Source: Nitrospirota bacterium
GTDB lineage: Bacteria > Nitrospirota > Nitrospiria > Nitrospirales > Nitrospiraceae
DNA length: 46,281 nucleotides
Assembly: GCA_005877775.1 (NCBI GenBank)
Contig: VBOJ01000074.1
Location: forward strand, 1 to 46,281
Reading direction: 5' to 3'
This document shows, piece by piece, positions 40,778-46,281 of the stretch. The translations under genes and the position numbers were made by a program. Position 1 is the stretch's first letter. Each line of letters opens with the position of its first letter. The notes below the pieces were generated by a model. That model did not search any database. It had not been told where the DNA came from and was given only the letters and a program-made list of their open reading frames with translations.

Positions 40778-41521
40778 CTAGGCATCGAGACAAGCGAGAA
40801 AGGCTCGCACCTCTTCGCCCCGCGCCCGCAGAAATTCCGAGGGCGTGGTCAGGATTTCCAAGCGCCCTCGATGCATCAGGCCGACACGTGTGGCGAGGAG
40901 CAGCGCCTCCCGCACGTCGTGCGTCACGAAGATCGCGGTCTTGCCCAGATCCCGGCGCAAGGCAAGAAACTGGCGCTGCAACTCCACGCGCGTGATCGGA
41001 TCCAGCGCACCAAACGGTTCGTCAAACAGTAGCAAGGGGGGATCCGATGCTAAGGCGCGGGCGACGCCGATCCGCTGACGTTGACCGCCGGATAGCTCCT
41101 TTGGGTAGCGGTGGGCAAACTCCGCCGGGGGCAGCTCGACCTGAGTGAGCAATCCAGCGACGCGCCGGAGAATGTCTTGCTGCGGCCGGCCCTCCAATCG
41201 CGGCACCAAGCCGACATTCTCCGCGACAGTCAGGTGGGGAAACAAGCCAGCCTCCTGGATCACGTAGCCGATGCGGCGCCTCAGCCTGATAGGATCCCAC
41301 GCTGTGGTGGGTGTCCCCTCCACCAGCACCGCTCCCTCGCTCGGCAGCAGCAACCCGTTCACCAGCTTGAGGACCGTGGTCTTGCCTGTACCGCTCCGCC
41401 CAAGCAGGACCAGGGTCTCGCCTGCTTCCACCTCAAACGACAGGTTACAAATGATATCGTTCCGGCCGAAGTGGTAGGAGACGTTTCGAAAGGAGACTAT
41501 CGGGCTCGCCGGTGGAGTCAC
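40778..41521 (-). CDS. OpuC-type ABC transporter ATP-binding protein
   Basis: 247 residues from GTG at 41521, whose GTGA overlaps the egtD stop; the ORF-track extension lies inside egtD. Walker A is GRSGTGKTT, the Q-loop is VIQEAGLFPHLT, the signature is LSGGQRQRIG, Walker B is LLLFDEPF and the H-loop is FVTHD, so it should hydrolyse ATP. It lacks the C-terminal CBS domains that sense ionic strength in OpuCA/OpuA-type ATPases. That argues against simple osmotic regulation and for a dedicated transporter. Confidence 0.9.
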   Translation of the reverse strand: MTPPASPIVSFRNVSYHFGRNDIICNLSFEVEAGETLVLLGRSGTGKTTVLKLVNGLLLPSEGAVLVEGTPTTAWDPIRLRRRIGYVIQEAGLFPHLTVAENVGLVPRLEGRPQQDILRRVAGLLTQVELPPAEFAHRYPKELSGGQRQRIGVARALASDPPLLLFDEPFGALDPITRVELQRQFLALRRDLGKTAIFVTHDVREALLLATRVGLMHRGRLEILTTPSEFLRARGEEVRAFLACLDA

Positions 41522-42549
41522 GGATTCGGGGTTGAGCCGGGTCTCACGAGCCACAGGTTCTCGGCAAAGGGCCATTCGCCGTCCACCCATTGCGTCTCGC
41601 ACACAAAACCCGTGCGCCGAGCCATGCCGCGGATCTCTTCGACCACGTATTTGTGGCAGGCCTCGGTCCAGATGGTTTCGCCAGTTTGCAACGTGCAGGT
41701 GAAGTCGGCAGCCCGAATCCTTACGGTTTGTTTCTGCGTCGAGCGAAGATGCATCTCAATGCGCCGCTCGTCTTCATTATATCGGGCCTCGTGCGTGAAG
41801 TGCCGCAGCGTGAAGTCGCCGCCAAGCTCGCGATTGATGCGGGCCAGCAGATTGAGGTTGAATGCGGCGGTGACACCGGCGGGATCATCGTACGCTTGCA
41901 GGAGGTCGGACACCGGCTTCTCCAGGTCGGTGCCAAGTACCAGCGCATCGCCGGGCAACAACCGCCGCCGGATCTCGCGCAGGAAATGCTCGGCCGCAGG
42001 ACGATCGAAGTTGCCGACCGTGCTCCCCAGAAACAACACCAGAAGCGTCTCCCCCATCCGGCGACGGGAGGCCACTTCGCTCAGGCCATCCAGATAGGAT
42101 TTCTCCAGTCCCACGACGCTGACTGAGCCCAAGCTGGAGAGCGTGCGCTCGCACCTGGCCAAAGCCGATGGAGACATGTCAATGGGATAATAGACGACCG
42201 GTTCTCGTCGCGAGAGGGCTTCCAGAATCCACCGCGTCTTGCCGCCGCTCCCGCTGCCGAGTTCGGCCACGACCACCGGCGGAGGCAGGTGCACCAGGAT
42301 GGTCGGGGCGTATCGTCGCAAGAGCCGTTCGTCCGCGCGGGTAAGCCCGTATTCCGGCAACAGGGTGATCGTCTCAAAGAGCGCCGACCCGATCTCATCA
42401 TAGAGATAGATGGAAGGCAATTCTTTTTGACCAGGTTTGCTCAGGCCCTCTCGGACTGCTTGGGCAAACACCTCCACGTGAGTCGGCAACCTCTGGACCC
42501 GCGCGGACAGGCCGTCAGTTCTCAACGCACCGAAATCCGGCATAGACAT
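41518..42549 (-). CDS. egtD: L-histidine N-alpha-methyltransferase (ergothioneine biosynthesis)
   Basis: Transfers three methyl groups from S-adenosylmethionine to histidine, forming hercynine. Signatures: YDEIGSALFETITLLPEYGL, the SAM-binding ELGSGSGGKTRW, LFLGSTVGNF and YNEDERRIEMHL. The length of 343 residues is close to known EgtD (about 320). The start overlaps the end of egtB by 35 bases and AGGG lies about 8 bases upstream. The following ATPase overlaps the stop by 4 bases, so all five genes are coupled. Confidence 0.93.
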   Translation of the reverse strand: MSMPDFGALRTDGLSARVQRLPTHVEVFAQAVREGLSKPGQKELPSIYLYDEIGSALFETITLLPEYGLTRADERLLRRYAPTILVHLPPPVVVAELGSGSGGKTRWILEALSRREPVVYYPIDMSPSALARCERTLSSLGSVSVVGLEKSYLDGLSEVASRRRMGETLLVLFLGSTVGNFDRPAAEHFLREIRRRLLPGDALVLGTDLEKPVSDLLQAYDDPAGVTAAFNLNLLARINRELGGDFTLRHFTHEARYNEDERRIEMHLRSTQKQTVRIRAADFTCTLQTGETIWTEACHKYVVEEIRGMARRTGFVCETQWVDGEWPFAENLWLVRPGSTPNP

Positions 42550-43726
42550 AGGGATACCCTGGCCTGAACCAGTTGCGAAACGACCGGCGCAGTAGGCACG
42601 TCGCTGTTCCCGGCGACGCTCCCTTCAGAACATAGTGGGCACCATCGAAGAAGGGCGCCGAATACCCGGGATAACAAGACAACGGTTCGAACCCGTGAAA
42701 TGGATGGAAGACCGTCGCAGTCCACTCCCACCCGTTGCCGACTAGTTGCGAGACTCCGAACGCGCTGTTTCCCAGCAGAGATGCAGTGACAGGGATGGGA
42801 TCCCAGCGATGCAAACCAAAGTTGCCCCGACGCTCATCAGGGAACTCCTCGCCCCAGGGGTACGGCCGTTCATCCCCGTTGGACGATCCGTAGGTCGCCC
42901 GATGAAACTGCGCCTCGGTCGGCAGGGCCTTGCCTACCCATGCAGCATAGGCAAGGGCCTGCTCGTAGGTCACATAGACCGGCCAGTCGAGCGGCAGCGG
43001 AATTTCCCCCGCCATCGTGCGCCAGAACCACTGATCGGCTCGTTTGGTCCAGAAGTGTGGTGGATCGGCGCCGGCTCGGACAAATTCGAGGTATTGCTGA
43101 TTGGTAACCTTATACTTGCTGATCGCAAATCCTGGGACCGTGACGACATGGGCATCGAATTCATTGTCCCACCCAAATCCTGCCCGACGTGCGCGGCCCA
43201 AAGTCGCCGTCCCGGCCGGTATGTCAATCATGGCATGCACAGGGGCGGGCCCGGAATAGGGCGGACTCGTCGGCCGAGCCAATTTCCGGTCTTGTGACAG
43301 ATTGTGCAGGATGTAGGCGAAGGTCTCGGCATGCATCAGCCGATGCTCAAGGGCAACATGGAGGAACTGCTCCGCTGTTTCTTCCAGCACAGTATCGATC
43401 GTCTGACGGACGGCTTTGTTATACCGCTGCACTTCCGCCACCGATGGCCAGTCTGACGGCCTGTCATGTGGCAATTGCCCAGGCAGGGGATCGATTCCAA
43501 ACGCGAACAGCCGGTCGAAGTCCGGGTCGCAGGAGGTCAAGTTGACTCCGCGCTGACCGATCAGATTCCAATCAAACGCTTCAAGATGTCCCAGGTAGAA
43601 AATAATCCGATGCCGTTCCGGGATGGGCCGTTCGTACAGCGAGTCGGGGCGGACCATGGCAAATAGCGCATCGGTGCAGGCGCGCGCCTGTGTGAGTGCT
43701 CGGATCAGATCGGTTCGTGCCTCCAT
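42515..43726 (-). CDS. egtB: Ergothioneine biosynthesis sulfoxide synthase EgtB
   Basis: Non-haem iron enzyme that joins a thiol donor to hercynine with oxygen, forming the C-S bond. The N-terminal DinB-like domain supplies the metal ligands: His47 (YLGHLEAFDWN) and the HxxxHxE set His128, His132, Glu134 (EHRLMHAE). The C-terminal half is a formylglycine-generating-enzyme-type fold (PAGTATLGRARRAGFGWDNE, GNGWEWTATVF, YAGFRC). 403 residues. AGGGA 7 bases before the ATG. No egtA or egtC is nearby, so it may be a type that uses cysteine directly. A selenoneine-synthase relative (SenA) is less likely given egtD next door. Confidence 0.9.
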   Translation of the reverse strand: MEARTDLIRALTQARACTDALFAMVRPDSLYERPIPERHRIIFYLGHLEAFDWNLIGQRGVNLTSCDPDFDRLFAFGIDPLPGQLPHDRPSDWPSVAEVQRYNKAVRQTIDTVLEETAEQFLHVALEHRLMHAETFAYILHNLSQDRKLARPTSPPYSGPAPVHAMIDIPAGTATLGRARRAGFGWDNEFDAHVVTVPGFAISKYKVTNQQYLEFVRAGADPPHFWTKRADQWFWRTMAGEIPLPLDWPVYVTYEQALAYAAWVGKALPTEAQFHRATYGSSNGDERPYPWGEEFPDERRGNFGLHRWDPIPVTASLLGNSAFGVSQLVGNGWEWTATVFHPFHGFEPLSCYPGYSAPFFDGAHYVLKGASPGTATCLLRRSFRNWFRPGYPYVYAGFRCVEN

Positions 43727-43894
43727 GAGGGGATCCCTGAATCCTGCCCTTGAGAGCGATCAGTGAAACGGTGAAAGGCAGCGCAATTGTATACTAAGCA
43801 GCTTCGCGGAAGAAACCAAATTAGTCCATGCATCTTGGAACTGTCTTTTCATTGTTCGATGCCGGCACACTGCTGTCCTGCCACAATCACTCTA

Positions 43895-43922
43895 TTGATT
43901 CGCATGCGAAACAGGTTAGAAT
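43895..43922 (+). promoter_or_regulatory. Promoter with TTCGCATGCGAA palindrome, for the HdrB-like gene
   Basis: TTGATT (43895-43900), a 16-base spacer and TAGAAT (43917-43922) form a good sigma-70-type promoter with a leader of about 30 bases to the ATG at 43959. A perfect 12-base palindrome (43899-43910) overlaps the -35 box and spacer, a classic repressor position. Confidence 0.6.
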
Positions 43923-43958
43923 GGTGAAAATGAACCGATGCCGAAGCGTGAGGTGTGA

Positions 43959-44864
43959 ATGTCAATAAAATATGCGTTGTATCCGGGATGCGCTGCGAAG
44001 GGAGCCACGCCGGAACTGTATCAGTCCACGATGGCGATCATCGGTCGGCTTGGTATCGAGGTCATGGAGTTGACTGCTGCCTCCTGTTGTGGAGCCGGCG
44101 TCCTCGCAGAAGCAGACCCGGACGTGGCGCTGGCACTAAACGCCCGGACCTTCGCACAGGCCGAGCAGCTCGGCTTGGACGTCATGACGATCTGCGGCAC
44201 CTGCCAGGGCGTGATGGGGGCGGCGAATAAACGGTTAAAGTCGGAACCTGGCTTGCTGGAGCGGATCAACCAGGTGCTGGCTCGCGACGGCATCACCTAT
44301 CGCGGAACGGTTCAGGTGAAACACCTGCTCTGGATCGTCGTCCGGGAGGTCGGACTCCATCGTCTCGCAGAGCAGATCCGTATTCCGATGAGCGATTTCC
44401 GGATCGCGCCGTTCTACGGTTGCTATATTCTCCGGCCTTCCTGGGACCTGGGATTTGACGACCCGGAGAATCCCACCTCGCTGGAGAAAGTCATTAAGAC
44501 AGTAGGTGGTGAGCCGGTGGCCTATGCCGGGCGCACCAAGTGCTGTGGGTTTCCGATCATCCTCGAAAAGGAAGCGATCGCGGTTGCGATGGCCGGGACG
44601 AACATGAAGGAGGCCAAAGACAAAGGGGCCGACTTCATGGTCACCCCTTGCCCGCTCTGTCACATGAGTCTGGACATCTATCAGGATCGGGCAGGCCAAG
44701 CCGTGAAGACCCATCTGAATCTCCCCATCCTGCATTTACCACAGTTGCTGGGACTGGCGATGGGTATCCCACCCAAAGACCTCGGTGTGTCACGCCATCT
44801 GGTCCCGGTGGATGCGATTATCCGGGTGGTTGAGAATCGTAGGACTCAGCAGAAGACTTCCTAA
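43959..44864 (+). CDS. HdrB/SdhE-like CCG-domain iron-sulfur protein
   Basis: 301-residue protein with two full CCG motifs, the module that binds unusual iron-sulfur centres in heterodisulfide reductase HdrB and SdhE-type subunits. Set 1: Cys11, Cys43-44 (SCCGAG), Cys79 and Cys82 (CGTC). Set 2: Cys155, Cys195-196 (KCCGFP), Cys231 and Cys234 (CPLC). All are present. GAGG about 5 bases before the ATG. The natural partner in TfrB-like or succinate:quinone reductases of the E-type would be an SdhB-like protein, as at 31916, 11 kb away. A cupin gene follows closely. It could instead belong to a separate disulfide reductase or oxidase. Confidence 0.85.
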   Translation: MSIKYALYPGCAAKGATPELYQSTMAIIGRLGIEVMELTAASCCGAGVLAEADPDVALALNARTFAQAEQLGLDVMTICGTCQGVMGAANKRLKSEPGLLERINQVLARDGITYRGTVQVKHLLWIVVREVGLHRLAEQIRIPMSDFRIAPFYGCYILRPSWDLGFDDPENPTSLEKVIKTVGGEPVAYAGRTKCCGFPIILEKEAIAVAMAGTNMKEAKDKGADFMVTPCPLCHMSLDIYQDRAGQAVKTHLNLPILHLPQLLGLAMGIPPKDLGVSRHLVPVDAIIRVVENRRTQQKTS

Positions 44865-44878
44865 AGGAGCACACCTTG

Positions 44879-45196
44879 ATGAAGGTTATTAATCTTTTGG
44901 ACTATCAACAATTTAGCTTTGAGAAGATGAAGAAGAACAATATCTTTCAGACCCAGCGGTTTTTCTGCGATGTCTATTGTTTTGAGCCGGACCAGGAACA
45001 GAAGGGACATGTCCACGGCGACCAGGACAAGGTCTACCTGGTGCTGGAAGGGCAGGGGAAATTTAAGGTGGGGACTGAAGAGCGAGTCCTAGGTCCTGGA
45101 CAAGGAACGATGGCGCCAGCCGGCGAGGAACATGGCGTGTTCAATCACACCACTACACGCCTCAGGGTCCTAGTGTTCGTCGCCCCGAACCCTTGA
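44879..45196 (+). CDS. Small cupin-domain protein
   Basis: 105-residue single-domain beta-barrel. Cupin motif 1 is KGHVHGDQDKVYLVLEGQG, with His-x-His and, in place of the usual Glu, Lys at the third ligand region. Motif 2 is GPGQGTMAPAGEEHGV, with the final His. The site therefore has three His but possibly no Glu ligand. ATG at 44879 is preferred over TTG at 44876; AAAGGAG lies 9 bases upstream. It follows the HdrB-like gene by 14 bases, so they are co-transcribed. Substrate unknown. Confidence 0.8.
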   Translation: MKVINLLDYQQFSFEKMKKNNIFQTQRFFCDVYCFEPDQEQKGHVHGDQDKVYLVLEGQGKFKVGTEERVLGPGQGTMAPAGEEHGVFNHTTTRLRVLVFVAPNP

Positions 45197-45263
45197 TAGC
45201 TCGCAAAGCCCGCCGCAACGCACGACCTTCCTCTCATATCTCGACGATGCGCGAGGACGATGC

Positions 45264-46281
45264 TTATTCCTCGGAAAGTTTCTTCAAACGCCGGTCCAGA
45301 GCGAATCGCGTGAGGCCGAGATACCTAGCCGCCAGGCTTTTGTTGTAGTCAGCCACACGCATGACTTCTTCGATGATCGCGCTTTCCACGTCGGCCAAAT
45401 CCTGTTTTCCCAGGGTCATTTCCACGCGCACGATCTGCTGATCGCCTTGGGTGACCGCAACCGTCATCTGCGGAGTCGCCTCGCGCAGTTCGCGAGGCAG
45501 ATAGTTCGACGTGAGCGTTTTGCCTTGGCAGAAGATCATTGCTCGTTCAATGATGTTTTCCAGCTCTCGGATGTTCCCTGGATAGGAGTATCGCTCGAGA
45601 ATCGCACGAACCTCTGGCTCAATGTCCAACACCTCTTTGCCGAATTCCTTCCCATACCGCACAAGCGCTCGCATGCACAGTGGGAGGATGTCTTCCACTC
45701 GCTTCCGCAGTGGGGGGAGTTCGAAGGCCACGACGTTCAGACGGAAAAACAGGTCTTCACGGAATGCGCCGCGCGCCACCTCCTTCTTGAGGTCACGGTT
45801 GGTGGCCGCGATAAGGCGGAAGTCTACCTGAATGTCGTCCATGCCACCCACGCGACGGAACGAGCGTTCTTGCAGGACCCGCAGCAGTTTGGCCTGCATC
45901 ACCAGATCCAGATCACCGATCTCGTCCAGAAACATCGTCCCAGCCTCGGCCTTTTCGAGGAGGCCCAGCTTCCGCTGGTTGGCGCCGGTGAATGCGCCAC
46001 GCTCGTAGCCGAAGAGCTCGCTCTCGAACAGTTCCCGCGGGATCGCCGTGCAGTTGACACCAACAAAGGGGCCTGCAGCTCGGACTCCATTGTGGTGCAG
46101 GACGCGCGCGATGAATTCTTTCCCTGTGCCGGTCTCGCCCTGAAGCAGCACTGTAGTTTTCGGATTCAGTGCCACGTCGCGAACCTGTGCGACCAATTGT
46201 TGCATCGCCGCACTATTGGCAACCAGATTGGCCAGAGTATACTGGCTCTCCACGTGCTCCATTTCGAGCGCGACCCGTCGG
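45264..46281 (-). CDS. Sigma-54-dependent transcriptional activator, N-terminus beyond window
   Basis: AAA+ bacterial enhancer-binding protein (NtrC class). Walker A is GETGTGKE, the sigma-54 contact loop GAFTGA is intact ([11 protein letters not shown]), Walker B is [11 protein letters not shown], and a Fis-type helix-turn-helix ends the protein ([21 protein letters not shown]). The ORF track starts at an internal Met (46262), but the frame is open to the window edge ([12 protein letters not shown]), so the gene is cut here. A receiver or sensing domain probably lies outside. No -24/-12 promoter was found in the window, so its targets are likely elsewhere. Confidence 0.92.
   Translation of the reverse strand, partial: RRVALEMEHVESQYTLANLVANSAAMQQLVAQVRDVALNPKTTVLLQGETGTGKEFIARVLHHNGVRAAGPFVGVNCTAIPRELFESELFGYERGAFTGANQRKLGLLEKAEAGTMFLDEIGDLDLVMQAKLLRVLQERSFRRVGGMDDIQVDFRLIAATNRDLKKEVARGAFREDLFFRLNVVAFELPPLRKRVEDILPLCMRALVRYGKEFGKEVLDIEPEVRAILERYSYPGNIRELENIIERAMIFCQGKTLTSNYLPRELREATPQMTVAVTQGDQQIVRVEMTLGKQDLADVESAIIEEVMRVADYNKSLAARYLGLTRFALDRRLKKLSEE

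Noticed and set aside
41522-41602. N-terminal extension of the ABC ATPase inside egtD
   Set aside because: The extension lacks similarity to ATPases; the GTGA overlap at 41518-41521 gives a normal length.

Overview
The window is a GC-rich stretch of a Gram-negative bacterial chromosome. It carries lipoproteins, a predicted outer-membrane protein, an AsmA-type envelope protein and two-component-type regulation. Several traits seen together point to the Nitrospirota or a relative: many small PilZ proteins, an SdhB/TfrB-like iron-sulfur protein plus an HdrB-like CCG protein, EgtB/EgtD, and a glutamate-mutase-L family protein in a membrane-protein operon. That placement is inference; there is no rRNA or other marker gene. 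No tRNA, rRNA, CRISPR array or intact insertion sequence was seen.

Layout. 1-6.5 kb: a secreted subtilisin-like protease that appears frameshifted at the window edge, a PilZ protein, a PagL-like outer-membrane protein, a short GlpD-like flavoprotein, a coiled-coil lipoprotein and a small membrane protein. 6.9-15.1 kb: a fatty-acid degradation operon (acyl-CoA ligase, thiolase, 3-hydroxyacyl-CoA dehydrogenase, enoyl-CoA hydratase, patatin lipase, acyl-CoA dehydrogenase) that could take lipid acyl chains to acetyl-CoA. 15.5-17.3 kb: a membrane protein and two PilZ proteins. 17.5-26 kb: an operon behind a near-consensus promoter, with a small helical protein, a MutL-family ASKHA ATPase, a KOW-tailed protein, four membrane proteins of unknown function and a Memo-family protein. 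No mutase is present, and this is the best candidate here for an undescribed system.

26-38.2 kb: cyclophilin, a decayed MFS transporter fragment, a 1147-residue AsmA-like protein, an M24 peptidase, an SdhB-like protein overlapping archease, RtcB, then small unknown and PilZ genes and a zinc-ribbon membrane protein. 38.6-43.7 kb, minus strand: a PilZ gene, then a tightly packed egtB-egtD-ABC ATPase-permease-binding protein operon, suggesting ergothioneine synthesis coupled to transport of a betaine-type thiol. 44-46.3 kb: an HdrB-like protein, a cupin, and the 3' part of a sigma-54 activator.

Running through the intergenic gaps is a family of degenerate seven-base tandem words, usually arranged as long imperfect inverted repeats. 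The word differs from locus to locus but the architecture is the same. At one site the repeat appears to have become the 5' end of a coding frame.
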